Origin: Clostridium omnivorum
GTDB lineage: Bacteria > Bacillota > Clostridia > Clostridiales > Clostridiaceae
Assembly (NCBI RefSeq): GCF_026012015.1
Contig: NZ_BRXR01000001.1
Location: 1,724,001 to 1,788,000, forward strand
Direction: 5' to 3'
DNA: 64,000 nucleotides
This document shows, one piece after another, positions 26,174-34,628 of the stretch; position 1 is the first letter of the stretch, and every line of letters begins with the position of its first letter. Below the pieces are notes generated by a model, which searched no databases, was not told the DNA's origin, and saw only the letters and a list, made by a program, of their open reading frames with translations. Both the position numbers and the translations under genes were made by a program.

Positions 26174-26707
26174 ATGATTAAAGAAATTGAAATGCGTAGA
26201 AGCATAAGAAAGTATATTGATAAACCAGTTGAAAATGAAAAAATAACTGAAATACTTGAAAGTGCAAGATTAGCTCCTTCAGGTAATAACACACAACCAT
26301 GGCATTATGTAGTAGTAGAATCTAAAGAAATGAGAGAGAAAATAATGGAGGCTTCCCATAATCAAAAGTGGATGTTAACAGCCCCTGTCTTTATAGTATG
26401 TGTTGCAGATGTACGATGTAGAATAAAAGAAGATATATCAATTGATGATAATAGTCCACAAGATGAAGTAAAACGGATAATCAGAGATACAGCGATTTCA
26501 GTAGGATATATGCTCCTACAAGCCACTAATTTGGGACTGGGAACTTGCTGGGTTGGGGATTTTACACAAGAAGAAATTAGACCGGTATTAAATATACCTT
26601 CTGATAAATATGTAGTTGGGGTTATAACAGTTGGTTACCCTAATGAGACTCCTAAACCCAGGCCAAGAAAGAATTTAGAGGATATAGTTCATCATGAATT
26701 ATGGTAA
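26174..26707 (+). CDS. Nitroreductase family protein
   Basis: About 177 residues. IEMRRSIRKYIDKPVE at the N terminus and SARLAPSGNNTQPWHYVVVE (about 33-52) are the FMN-binding signatures of this family, and NLGLGTCWVGDF is the second. The frame extends back to 26105, but GGAGAA lies correctly before the ATG at 26174 and the family starts there. Probable NAD(P)H/FMN enzyme acting on nitroaromatics or quinones; it may work with the preceding flavodoxin-fold gene. Confidence 0.88.
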   Translation: MIKEIEMRRSIRKYIDKPVENEKITEILESARLAPSGNNTQPWHYVVVESKEMREKIMEASHNQKWMLTAPVFIVCVADVRCRIKEDISIDDNSPQDEVKRIIRDTAISVGYMLLQATNLGLGTCWVGDFTQEEIRPVLNIPSDKYVVGVITVGYPNETPKPRPRKNLEDIVHHELW

Positions 26708-26779
26708 TGGCTATGATAGGGAAACTTTATAATTTATATAATGGTAAAATATAAAGCATAACCATTTTGGGGGAATTTT

Positions 26780-27274
26780 ATGAGGAAGTTCTCATTTATC
26801 CTATTCACTTTAATACTTTTTATTTTTAGCGGATGTACTCGAAAAATTACTGGAGATGAAAAAACAGCAGAAGACTTTGTCAAATCTAAAGGCTATAAGA
26901 TAACAGCTAGAAAAGGACAAATAGAAAAATATGTGCTAGAAAAAAGTAAACTTTATGGTGGAACAGAGACAATCCCCTATCGACAATGCTGGGGAGTACA
27001 AACAGTAGAGCCCGATGATTATTTTGGCAAAGAAATAACGGTATATGGTTTTACAGTAAAAAATCACCCTATGCTAAAACAAGATAAAAATGCTAAAAGC
27101 GGCGTAAACATATACATTATGATGACAGATAATAAAATTATTGGAGGATACTCTTATCCAAATGCTAATGTGGATGGAGCATACAGTTCATTAGATGGTA
27201 AAACATTAGAAGAAGTAACAGGATTAAGTTTTAAGCAGTGGCAGGATAATTGGAAAAAGAAATACGGCAATTAA
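26780..27274 (+). CDS. DUF4830-like lipoprotein
   Basis: 164 residues. The signal peptide ends in a lipobox, FIFSGC, with Cys19 as the lipid-modified residue. The mature part (TAEDFVKSKGYKI... and a YSSLDGKTLEEVTGLSFKQW end) matches DUF4830 proteins of clostridia. Expected on the outer face of the membrane. GGGGGAATTTT precedes the ATG. Function unknown. Confidence 0.75.
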   Translation: MRKFSFILFTLILFIFSGCTRKITGDEKTAEDFVKSKGYKITARKGQIEKYVLEKSKLYGGTETIPYRQCWGVQTVEPDDYFGKEITVYGFTVKNHPMLKQDKNAKSGVNIYIMMTDNKIIGGYSYPNANVDGAYSSLDGKTLEEVTGLSFKQWQDNWKKKYGN

Positions 27275-27431
27275 GAAATTTTCTTAATGCAAAATTTTTC
27301 TTTTATAAGGTTGTATTGGCAAATAAATAAAACAAGAAAAATTCACCCTGCCCACGGCAATTCATACACTATAATCTAGTAGACAGCTACAATATATGAG
27401 AAACTAAATATATAGTATAGGAGGAAGAAAC

Positions 27432-27980
27432 ATGTTTACTTTCAATCCTTTTCCGATCATAGAGACAAAAAACTTATTATTAAGAAGAATTACACATGAT
27501 GATACTTATGATATTTTTCAATTAAGAAAAGATCCCCGAATGAGTGAATACACTGATTCAAGGTTGGATGAAAACCAAGAAGAAACAAAAGCATATATTA
27601 ATAAAATGAATAAAGGTATTGATGAAGGTAAATCGATTATTTGGGCAATTGAACATAGGCAGTCAAAAAAAGTGATTGGCTCTATTTGTATTTGGAACAT
27701 TAACTTGGAACAAAAAAGCGCCGAACTTGGTTATGGAATTACTCCTGACTATCAAAATAAAGGCTTAATGAAAGAAGCATTATTAAGTGTAGTAGATTAT
27801 GGCTTTAACGCAATGAATTTAAGTGCATTAGAAGCATATACAGAAGAAAAAAACATAAAGTCTATTAAACTTTTAGAAAGGTGCAAATTTATAGAAGTAA
27901 ATAGGGTTGATGATGAAGGATACTACAGTGACCGAATTTATCATATGATAGTATATAGACTGGAAAAAATCAATGGCTAG
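27432..27980 (+). CDS. GNAT acetyltransferase, RimJ/RimL type
   Basis: 182 residues. PIIETKNLLLRRITHDDTYD is the standard RimJ/RimL opening. LGYGITPDYQNKGLMKEALL carries motif A (QNKGLM) and EEKNIKSIKLLERCKF motif B. TAGGAGGAAG precedes the ATG. Substrate unknown. The repeat-rich boundary at 27987 follows. Confidence 0.85.
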   Translation: MFTFNPFPIIETKNLLLRRITHDDTYDIFQLRKDPRMSEYTDSRLDENQEETKAYINKMNKGIDEGKSIIWAIEHRQSKKVIGSICIWNINLEQKSAELGYGITPDYQNKGLMKEALLSVVDYGFNAMNLSALEAYTEEKNIKSIKLLERCKFIEVNRVDDEGYYSDRIYHMIVYRLEKING

Positions 27981-28065
27981 TACATATTCTTTTAATATAT
28001 CGTCTTATTGTTAATTCATCACAGCCCAACTATACAATTAAATATATTTAACATTAGTTTTATTT

Positions 28066-28105
28066 AAAGTAAGCCTTGGATTAAGAATTAAGGCTTACTT
28101 TTTTA
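28066..28105 (+). terminator. Intrinsic terminator before the long repeat, copy A
   Basis: Stem AAAGTAAGCCTT/AAGGCTTACTTT followed by TTTTTT. It occupies the same relative place as the hairpins in copies C and D of the long intergenic repeat, but with a different stem sequence. Confidence 0.85.
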
Positions 28106-28288
28106 TATGTATTAGAAGTTTGTTTTCCTTCTATGTTTTATATTATACATACTAATTATTGCAAAAGTATCAAGGCTTTGTTTGAAATCAATGTGATTTT
28201 TATAAGCTGGTATAACACGAGATTTGAAATTAATTTAACTAATAGTGTATAGGAAAAAATATACATTGTATAGTATAATTACCTTAAG
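28104..28288. repeat. Long intergenic repeat, copy A
   Basis: About 185 bp shared with 37473-37745 and 39903-40172. The centre reads AGAAGTTTGTTTTCCTTCTATG and carries TCACAT-type boxes on the minus strand. The end reads GGAAAAAATATACATTG...TAGTATAATTACCTTA. The repeat end lies 43 bp before the membrane-protein gene at 28331, whose promoter it may contain. Confidence 0.85.
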
Positions 28289-28330
28289 GTGCGTTAGTAA
28301 CCTTTTATAAAATAAAAAGGAGTAAAATTT

Positions 28331-28639
28331 ATGAGATTTATTACTGATTTTCTTATCTGCTTGGTATTTGTTATTGTGTCTTCACTTATATTTAGCCTAA
28401 TATTTAATATATTAAATAAAAGTATATTAAAAGTATTTGCTAGAGTTCAAGAATTCATGGACAAGCTTAAACGGAGAACATTAGCGAGACTTATTATTAT
28501 GGTTATTAGTGTTGCTTTATGCGTTGAAATTAAAGATTTCTTTAATTTCAATTATATTGGCTTGGGAATATTAATAGGTTTTTTTAATACTTTAACCGAT
28601 GTAATTTTTAAAACAGGAGTTCGCTTTAATGAAAACTAA
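28331..28639 (+). CDS. Small integral membrane protein
   Basis: 102 residues with about three hydrophobic segments (about 5-30, 52-66, 70-90), separated by a basic loop (LKRRTLARL). No family recognised. It overlaps the next gene by 11 nt, so the pair is translated together. The upstream region is copy A of the long repeat, also found before other membrane or anchored-protein genes in the window. Confidence 0.75.
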   Translation: MRFITDFLICLVFVIVSSLIFSLIFNILNKSILKVFARVQEFMDKLKRRTLARLIIMVISVALCVEIKDFFNFNYIGLGILIGFFNTLTDVIFKTGVRFNEN

Positions 28640-29534
28640 AGATGAATTTATAGATGAAATTAAGGAGCTTGAACAAGTTTCATTAGGTATTCAAATTCTA
28701 AAAACGTTAGCATTAAGTGGACCACTTTTATGGCTTCTTTTTAATATTATTAATAAGAAATACGACTTTATTGGAATAAATATTATACTAACTATAATAA
28801 GTATAATTTTACTTACCTTATCTTGGAATAGATTTTTAAAACAGCCTAGTAAAAAGATTAAGGGTACAGTAACTCTGCTATCAAGTATTTTGGTTTCATT
28901 AATACTAACCATGGCTGTTTTTGCAGGGATATCAAAGCTGCAAGAAATGCTTTTTGCTCCAAGAGATTATTTAATGTATATGTTTAAACCACCATATAGT
29001 TACCTTGTTTTCTTTTTTGAGATAGAAATCATTGGATTTCTATGTTCAATATTATATAAAAAGGTTGAAAATTCTGAATTGAAGTGGGCATATAAGCTTG
29101 TTGAGTATGTTAAAAAAAATATAGCTGCAGCTATTCTCCTTAATATTATTTTATTATATATGTGTATTACTGCTGTTACCGTGGTAACAGAAAATAAAAT
29201 TATTGACTATAGCTTTTATAATCCCCTAGGTAAAACATATTCATATAGTGATATTTCTAATGTTCAAACTGGATTCAAAGGAAAATTACTTAATACATTT
29301 AAAAAGAATGCAGGAGAATTCTACTATATTGTAACCTTTAATAATGGCAAAAAAATAAACTTTTATCAGGCAAACAGTAAATTTGAGGATACTTACTTAG
29401 AACTTGAAGTATTTGATAACTTAATTATGAAAACTGGTAAAGTAGAAAAAGTATCCTCTTCAGATAACTCTGAGTACTGTGATCTTGATGCAAGATATGT
29501 AAACAGGTTTTTAAGGATAATTGACCACCGTTAA
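28629..29534 (+). CDS. Membrane protein of unknown function with soluble C-terminal domain
   Basis: 301 residues with about six hydrophobic segments in the first 190 residues, then a soluble region from about 195 (YSFYNPLGKTYSYSDISNVQ) that looks like a bacterial PH-like or DUF-type fold. No family can be named with certainty. It begins within the preceding gene and forms a two-gene unit with it. Confidence 0.75.
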   Translation: MKTKDEFIDEIKELEQVSLGIQILKTLALSGPLLWLLFNIINKKYDFIGINIILTIISIILLTLSWNRFLKQPSKKIKGTVTLLSSILVSLILTMAVFAGISKLQEMLFAPRDYLMYMFKPPYSYLVFFFEIEIIGFLCSILYKKVENSELKWAYKLVEYVKKNIAAAILLNIILLYMCITAVTVVTENKIIDYSFYNPLGKTYSYSDISNVQTGFKGKLLNTFKKNAGEFYYIVTFNNGKKINFYQANSKFEDTYLELEVFDNLIMKTGKVEKVSSSDNSEYCDLDARYVNRFLRIIDHR

Positions 29535-29596
29535 TTTGAATCACAGGCTATTAAGATACAGCATAATAATTAATACGGATGGAGGCTAAAAGCCAT

Positions 29597-30001
29597 ATGA
29601 AGAAATCATATAAGAGAACTTATATTTTGATTATGCTTTGCATAGCTATGCTTGTATATTTTATAGGAATATATAATTATAGAAAGCCAATTATAGTACA
29701 CAAAACATTTAATAATGTAACTGTATTAAAACCAGGCACAGAAGAGAAAGTAACCGCTAAAATAGATGCCAAATTATATAGAGGAATATATCAAGGATCA
29801 ATAATTGGCTTTAACCTACATTTTACAAACCGAATAGAAGGTACCATTATAGTAGATGGTAAGGAATACAAATTTGAAGGATTTAATGGAAGGTCTAAAC
29901 CCGTAAATATAATAGGTTCTGTATATGAATATAATCACAATTCTTCACGTGCTTTCATATTTAAAATGGCTGATTTGGATTCCTTAGAATTATTAGTGTA
30001 A
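29597..30001 (+). CDS. Membrane-anchored protein of unknown function
   Basis: 134 residues: a basic N terminus, one membrane segment (TYILIMLCIAMLVYFIGIYN), and an extracytoplasmic beta-rich domain (VTVLKPGTEEKVTAKIDAKL...). The frame extends to an ATG at 29579, but GGAGG overlaps that codon and fits the ATG at 29597. Between them, GGCTAAAAGCC can fold into a small hairpin, as in the gene at 23728. It may belong with the two preceding membrane genes. Confidence 0.7.
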   Translation: MKKSYKRTYILIMLCIAMLVYFIGIYNYRKPIIVHKTFNNVTVLKPGTEEKVTAKIDAKLYRGIYQGSIIGFNLHFTNRIEGTIIVDGKEYKFEGFNGRSKPVNIIGSVYEYNHNSSRAFIFKMADLDSLELLV

Positions 30002-30067
30002 AAAAGCATAGTAAAAATAATTTTCTCAATAGATTATAAGGTTATAAAAAGAAAGGTTGTGAACATT

Positions 30068-30418
30068 ATGCCAGAATATAAGGTTATATTTCACATTGAT
30101 GAGCTTAATAAGTGGAAGCTTCTATTAGGAAACGTTAGCAATCTAATAAATAGTATGGATAATGATAAGCTTTATGTTGAGGTTTTAGCTAATTCAGAGG
30201 CAGTTAAGTATTATGATGCAAGTCAAGATTTAAATGCAGACATTAATACTATGGAAAGCTTAAATAAAAAGAGTGTAAAATTTGTAGCTTGCAACAATGC
30301 TTTAATGGCATTTGATATAAAAAAGGATAATATTTTTGACTTTATAGATATTGTCCCTGCTGGGGTTGTTGAACTTGTTAAAAAGCAAAGCGAAGGATTT
30401 GTTTATATAAAGCCATAG
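30068..30418 (+). CDS. DsrE-family protein
   Basis: 116 residues. The pattern YKVIFHIDELNKWKLLLGNV, then VEVLANSEAVKYY and VKFVACNNALMAFDIK (a Cys at the position used by DsrE/YchN proteins), fits the DsrE sulfur-relay fold. VPAGVVELVKKQSEGFVYIKP is the usual end. The ATG at 30068 is preferred to a GTG at 30059. Likely cytoplasmic sulfur-carrier or thiol-related role. Confidence 0.8.
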   Translation: MPEYKVIFHIDELNKWKLLLGNVSNLINSMDNDKLYVEVLANSEAVKYYDASQDLNADINTMESLNKKSVKFVACNNALMAFDIKKDNIFDFIDIVPAGVVELVKKQSEGFVYIKP

Positions 30419-30496
30419 ATAAGCTATACTGTCAGAAAAATCATAATTGATAATTTATCTAATCAACTATAATAGTAAAAAAAGTGAGGGATTGAA

Positions 30497-31012
30497 ATGA
30501 ACAAAGTCATAAAGACAAAACGGTTAGAGATTAAACCCTTTCAAGATACTGATCAGGCTGCAATGATTGAGTTATTAACAAATGAAGAAATCAAGGAAAG
30601 TTTTATGATTCCTGATTTTCAAACTGAAGAAAAAGCTATAAGTATGTTCAAAAAGCTACAAGCCTTCTCCTATTCTGACGAGCACTATGAACGCGGTATC
30701 TATTTAAATCAGCAATTGATTGGATTTGTAAATGATGTAGAAATTGGTGACGGAGTAATTGAATTGGGATATGTTATCCACCCCATGCAAAAGAACATGG
30801 GGTATGCTTCAGAGATGCTAAAAGCAGTTATAGACGAGTTGTTTCGTAAAGGATTTCACCAAATAGTAGCAGGTGCTTTTGAGGATAACGCTGCTAGTAT
30901 TAAAGTAATGCAAAAATGCGGTATGGCAAAAATCGCAAAAGAAGATGATATTAACTACCACGGGATAATGCACCATTGCTATTACTACGCAATTTCTAAA
31001 GGTCATAATTAG
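30497..31012 (+). CDS. GNAT acetyltransferase, RimJ/RimL type
   Basis: 171 residues. KTKRLEIKPFQDTDQAAMIE is the family opening, GYVIHPMQKNMGYASEMLKA has motif A (QKNMGYA), and FEDNAASIKVMQKCGM motif B. ATG after AGTGAGGGA. Substrate unknown; the 33-nt gap suggests it may be followed by the P-loop gene in the same message. Confidence 0.85.
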   Translation: MNKVIKTKRLEIKPFQDTDQAAMIELLTNEEIKESFMIPDFQTEEKAISMFKKLQAFSYSDEHYERGIYLNQQLIGFVNDVEIGDGVIELGYVIHPMQKNMGYASEMLKAVIDELFRKGFHQIVAGAFEDNAASIKVMQKCGMAKIAKEDDINYHGIMHHCYYYAISKGHN

Positions 31013-31044
31013 AAGCAGCGGCTTTTGAGTTTAGGAGGGATTTT

Positions 31045-31596
31045 TTGAAGTTAGTATTTTTAATTGGAGATGCAGCCGTAGGAAAAATGACAGTTGGACA
31101 AGAACTTATGAAAATTACAGATTTACGCTTATTTCATAACCATTTAACCATTGAACCAGTTATTGAAGTGTTTGGCCATTTTCATGGAAAAGCAATAAGT
31201 AGAATGAGAGAGGTTATTTTTGAAGAATTTGTAGCCTCAGAAAACTATGGATTAATATTTACATATATGTGGGCTTTTGACCAAAAGTCTGATTGGGATT
31301 ATATTGAACATGTAACCAATATTTTCAAGAAAAACGGTGCTGATGTTTATTATGTGGAACTTGTTGCATCTCAAGAAATAAGATTGCAAAGAAATACCAC
31401 TGAAAATCGGTTAAAGCATAAGGCTTCAAAAAGGGATATTGAAGTCTCTAATCAAAGGCTTATCAATGATGACAAAAGATATAGATGCATTAGTAATGAT
31501 GGTGAAATACAGTTTGATAATTATATAAAAATTGATAATTCCAATGTTTTAGCAGAGCATGTTGCAAAAATGATAAAAGAACGCTTTGACTTATGA
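31045..31596 (+). CDS. P-loop kinase-like protein with atypical Walker A
   Basis: 183 residues, starting with TTG six bases after TTAGGAGGG. The loop GDAAVGKM at about 8-15 is followed by T16, so Met occupies the position of the usual Ser/Thr after GK. FHNHLTIEPV near 31-40 and LRLQRNTTENR-like lid residues match small shikimate/adenylate-kinase-like proteins of accessory regions. Substrate unknown. The end overlaps the extended frame of the next gene. Confidence 0.75.
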   Translation: MKLVFLIGDAAVGKMTVGQELMKITDLRLFHNHLTIEPVIEVFGHFHGKAISRMREVIFEEFVASENYGLIFTYMWAFDQKSDWDYIEHVTNIFKKNGADVYYVELVASQEIRLQRNTTENRLKHKASKRDIEVSNQRLINDDKRYRCISNDGEIQFDNYIKIDNSNVLAEHVAKMIKERFDL

Positions 31597-31654
31597 TTTT
31601 ATAAACAAAATAAACATAAAATTTCAATGTAATGTTCTTAAAGGAGATGTAAAA

Positions 31655-32125
31655 ATGAATACCTACGAAAAAAGCTTAAATGTCTTAAAAGAATTATTTG
31701 CAAAAGATTATCAATTTGCTTTAGCAACATCAAGTGATAATATTCCCTCAGTTAGGTTTGTAGACACCTTTTATGATGACGGTGCTTTTTATATTGTTAC
31801 TTATGCAAAATCACAAAAAGTACAAGAAATCGAAAAAAATTCAGAAGTATCAATGTGCAATAAGCTTTATCGTTTTAGTGGAACTGCCTATAATATTGGA
31901 CATCCATTATATGAAAAAAATCATGAAATAAGAGAAAAGTTGATAAAAGTATTTGATCCCTGGTATTTTGCCCACAATGACGAAAATGATGAAAGTATGT
32001 GTTATGTAAAAATAGAATTAAGGCAAGGCTTTTTTTACAAAGATGGAACTGGCTATAAAGTTGATTTTAAAAATAAAAAAGCTGAGGAATTTCCTTTTGC
32101 TTTTGATATTGTAATGGTGGATTAA
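31655..32125 (+). CDS. Pyridoxamine 5'-phosphate oxidase-fold flavoprotein
   Basis: About 156 residues. FALATSSDNIPSVRFVDTFY (about 21-40) and FYIVTYAKSQKVQEIEKN (about 46-63) match the split-barrel FMN/F420-binding family. The frame extends to a TTG at 31586, but AAGGAGATG clearly marks the ATG at 31655. Likely FMN-dependent reductase; substrate unknown. A hairpin at 32181-32212 ends the unit against the convergent anti-sigma gene. Confidence 0.85.
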   Translation: MNTYEKSLNVLKELFAKDYQFALATSSDNIPSVRFVDTFYDDGAFYIVTYAKSQKVQEIEKNSEVSMCNKLYRFSGTAYNIGHPLYEKNHEIREKLIKVFDPWYFAHNDENDESMCYVKIELRQGFFYKDGTGYKVDFKNKKAEEFPFAFDIVMVD

Positions 32126-32180
32126 TCTACAGGTGCATTTTTTAGGCTCTGTTTAGGAACAGTGCTTTTAAATAACATTT

Positions 32181-32212
32181 TTAAAGGAACTCCTTCAATG
32201 AAGAGTTCCTTT
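32181..32212. terminator. Bidirectional terminator between array gene and anti-sigma gene
   Basis: A 12-bp stem TTAAAGGAACTC/GAGTTCCTTTAA between convergent genes; T-rich sequence follows on both strands. Confidence 0.7.
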
Positions 32213-32263
32213 AATTCATCTTTTAAGCATATGTAAATTAGCTTAACTTCACATATGCTCATT

Positions 32264-32701
32264 TTACTTAGTGTTAATTTTACGCTTCTTTAAAAATACA
32301 AAGTTGCATATTAGTGAAATGATAAACACTAAAACAAATATATATGCGATTGGTATTAATGCGAATGGCTCAACCAATGTGCCATCTGGCAAAACTTTTG
32401 AACCTATAACATTAAAGGCAATTATACAAGTCATAGCTGCTAAGGCCGAAACCAACATAATACCTTTTGTGAACGAAATCCTCTTATCCTTTTTCCATGT
32501 GTCTGAAATATTTTTCATTACTTTTATCCCCCCATCTGAAATAATTGGTTTTTCTAAATCCACTTTAAGTTTTTGCAATTCATCTAAACATTGAGGGCAG
32601 CTTGCTAAATGTTCTTCTACCAACGAAGAACTGTCTTTACTACAAACTTTATCATAATACAATGGTAGCAAATCTCTAATTACTTCACATGATAATCTCA
32701 T
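32264..32701 (-). CDS. Anti-sigma factor with zinc-finger (ZAS) domain
   Basis: 145 residues. The cytoplasmic part has HLASCPQC at 31-38, the HxxxCxxC of zinc-binding anti-sigma domains, plus Cys5 and Cys20. Two membrane segments follow (about 78-98 and 112-135). It should hold the sigma factor encoded just upstream until a signal at the membrane releases it. It overlaps that gene by four bases. Confidence 0.9.
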   Translation of the reverse strand: MRLSCEVIRDLLPLYYDKVCSKDSSSLVEEHLASCPQCLDELQKLKVDLEKPIISDGGIKVMKNISDTWKKDKRISFTKGIMLVSALAAMTCIIAFNVIGSKVLPDGTLVEPFALIPIAYIFVLVFIISLICNFVFLKKRKINTK

Positions 32702-33174
32702 ATTAACTTCTCCTTTAATTTTATTCTTGCACGATGATAAGTGACTCTTGCCCAGCTTTCTGTTTTACCAAACAATTCAGCTATTTTTAAAAACGATAAA
32801 TCTCCAAAAAAACGCAATGTAAATACTTCTTTATATGGTTCTTCTAAATTATGGAGTAATTTATGAATTTCAAATGCACTTTCATCGTCAACTAATATTT
32901 GTTCTAAATCAATGTGAAAAACATCGGTTATATCTTCAACTCTTTCAACATTATTTTGTTCTTTCTTTAAATATGAAAAATATGAGTTTTTAGCTATTTG
33001 GCATAGCCAAGCACTCATCTTACAATTCCCTTTAAAGCTATCAATATTTTTTAATGCTTTAAAAAATGTTTCTTGTGTTATATCCTCTGCAATACTTTCA
33101 TTTTTAGAAAGACATAACATATATCTATATACATCCTTAAAATACTCGGAGTATACAGCTTCAAATTCCGTCAC
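32698..33174 (-). CDS. ECF sigma factor (SigM/SigW-like)
   Basis: 158 residues. Region 2 (SEYFKDVYRYMLCLSKNES, AEDITQETFFKALKNIDSF) and region 4 (EEPYKEVFTLRFFGDLSFLK then IAELFGKTESWARVTYHRAR) are complete, so it directs RNA polymerase to stress-type promoters. The frame extends upstream, but AAGGCGGTGAG is spaced for a GTG at 33174. A candidate self-recognised promoter at 33199-33224 would start transcription near 33192, which also argues against the longer starts. Confidence 0.9.
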   Translation of the reverse strand: MTEFEAVYSEYFKDVYRYMLCLSKNESIAEDITQETFFKALKNIDSFKGNCKMSAWLCQIAKNSYFSYLKKEQNNVERVEDITDVFHIDLEQILVDDESAFEIHKLLHNLEEPYKEVFTLRFFGDLSFLKIAELFGKTESWARVTYHRARIKLKEKLI

Positions 33175-33198
33175 ATTCTCACCGCCTTTCATATATAA

Positions 33199-33224
33199 GA
33201 CTTTCAAAATCGTATTTCGTTACA
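33199..33224 (-). promoter_or_regulatory. Candidate ECF-type promoter of the sigma gene
   Basis: Minus-strand TGTAAC (33219-33224), a 16-bp spacer, then AGTC (33199-33202). This is one base off the TGwAAC-N16-CGTC pattern of Bacillus-type ECF sigma factors and fits autoregulation of the adjacent sigma/anti-sigma operon. Confidence 0.55.
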
Positions 33225-33362
33225 ATATTCTACAAAATTAAGCAGCTCAATTTAAAATATATAAACTTTATTTCACATAATGTACAATTATCCATTTAGT
33301 CTATTATATACCACGTAATTGTGCAATTTAAATTTTAACATAGTTACATAATTTTATTGATC

Positions 33363-33447
33363 TCTAAATAGAAAAGCATATGTGGAAAGTGGAAACTCTT
33401 AATTTATATATAGGAAAAAATATACATTATATAGTATAATTACCTCA
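33363..33447. repeat. Long intergenic repeat, copy B (internally deleted)
   Basis: The head (CTAAATAGAAAAGCATATGTG, then GGAAA) is joined directly to the tail (TAGGAAAAAATATACATTAT). The roughly 185-bp middle present in copies C and D is missing. It sits 90 bp before the membrane gene at 33538. Confidence 0.8.
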
Positions 33448-33537
33448 AGAGATGTTTATCATAAGAAAATTACTCGTGAAGTTTCACGTGTTTTAGACAT
33501 AAAGCGAAGTCAAAAATAATTAAAAAGGAGAAGGTTT

Positions 33538-33939
33538 ATGAGAATACATAATAAAAGCATTATAGTTTCTTTTATAATAATTTTATTTATTTTGCTATTA
33601 TGTCTACCGAATATTATTGACTTAATTCCTTCGAGAAAGGTAAAGTATGTAATCACAGTAGTATTTTGTTTACTAGTTTTTCTCTTTCTTGTATACATAA
33701 CTTATAATGATATAAGAAAAAGAGAGTATACAACTACAGTATATATAGTATTATTAGAAATTATAGGAATTATTGCTTATGTAATTGGCTCCTATACTTA
33801 TTTCCATAAAACAGGTGTATCAGATATTGAAGTTTTATTGCGAAGAAACAATATTCAGGCAGCATGTTTATTTTATATACTTTGTGAATCAATAGTAATA
33901 ACTTTTCTTAAAAGGGATAGTTTTAAGAAAAAACAATAA
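33538..33939 (+). CDS. Integral membrane protein of unknown function
   Basis: 133 residues with about four membrane segments (8-27, 38-57, 68-90, 108-124) and a basic end KRDSFKKKQ. AAAAGGAGAAGG precedes the ATG. The upstream repeat (copy B) is shared with the genes at 28331, 37833 and 40294. No family recognised. Confidence 0.75.
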   Translation: MRIHNKSIIVSFIIILFILLLCLPNIIDLIPSRKVKYVITVVFCLLVFLFLVYITYNDIRKREYTTTVYIVLLEIIGIIAYVIGSYTYFHKTGVSDIEVLLRRNNIQAACLFYILCESIVITFLKRDSFKKKQ

Positions 33940-33974
33940 ATTGTTTAAACGTAATCTCCTTTTATAACGCTACC

Positions 33975-34574
33975 TTGTTAAGAAAGGATGTGGCTATCAT
34001 CAAATCTAAAAAGTACTTATTACTTTTCATACCAGTAATTATTCTAATTGCATTCATAATCTCTCCTAAAAGAATTATAGTTTCAAATTGCAGCAATCCC
34101 CCATTAAAATATAATTTTGCCTTCAGTAATATTGGTAAACTTGATAAATTGCTAAGTAACCAGAAATTTAATTATTCTACAGATATTAATAGAAAATATA
34201 TATCCGTTATCTTGCTTGAAAACAACACCGCATATGTTGAAGAACATATAATTACTGATGGTGGAGCTACAGATATAACCATCCCACAAAACACTAACTT
34301 CATAATTTCTCTTCATGCAAACAGCACTATAGCATATACCTGGAACATTAAAAATAAATTTAATACTGCTACAATTGATTTTATTAAGAAAACTAAAATC
34401 TCTATTCCTAAATATTTATTTAAACCTAGAACTGACGGTGATGACTATGATAGAGAAAATTTATATTTTAAATCTTTGAATAAAGGTAACGAAAAATTAG
34501 TATTGCGCTATGAGCACAAAGAAGGACAGACCGCTCAGTTCTTTGAATCAACCTTAAATATCAATATAAAATAA
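33975..34574 (+). CDS. Membrane-anchored protein with chagasin-like (I42) inhibitor domain
   Basis: Up to 199 residues. A membrane anchor (YLLLFIPVIILIAFII) is followed by a soluble domain. Its C-terminal half reads NFIISLHANSTIAYTWNI, then LYFKSLNKGNEKLVLRYEH, the layout of chagasin/I42 cysteine-protease inhibitors (usual loop NPTTGY-W, then WxFKAL-G-xLxFxY). The start is uncertain: TTG at 33975 lacks a ribosome binding site, and AGAAAGGA lies too close to a GTG at 33990. The family call is moderate. Confidence 0.6.
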   Translation: MLRKDVAIIKSKKYLLLFIPVIILIAFIISPKRIIVSNCSNPPLKYNFAFSNIGKLDKLLSNQKFNYSTDINRKYISVILLENNTAYVEEHIITDGGATDITIPQNTNFIISLHANSTIAYTWNIKNKFNTATIDFIKKTKISIPKYLFKPRTDGDDYDRENLYFKSLNKGNEKLVLRYEHKEGQTAQFFESTLNINIK

Positions 34575-34628
34575 CCTGAATAAGGCTATATTCTATCCGA
34601 TATATAAACACACATAGGAGACATACAT

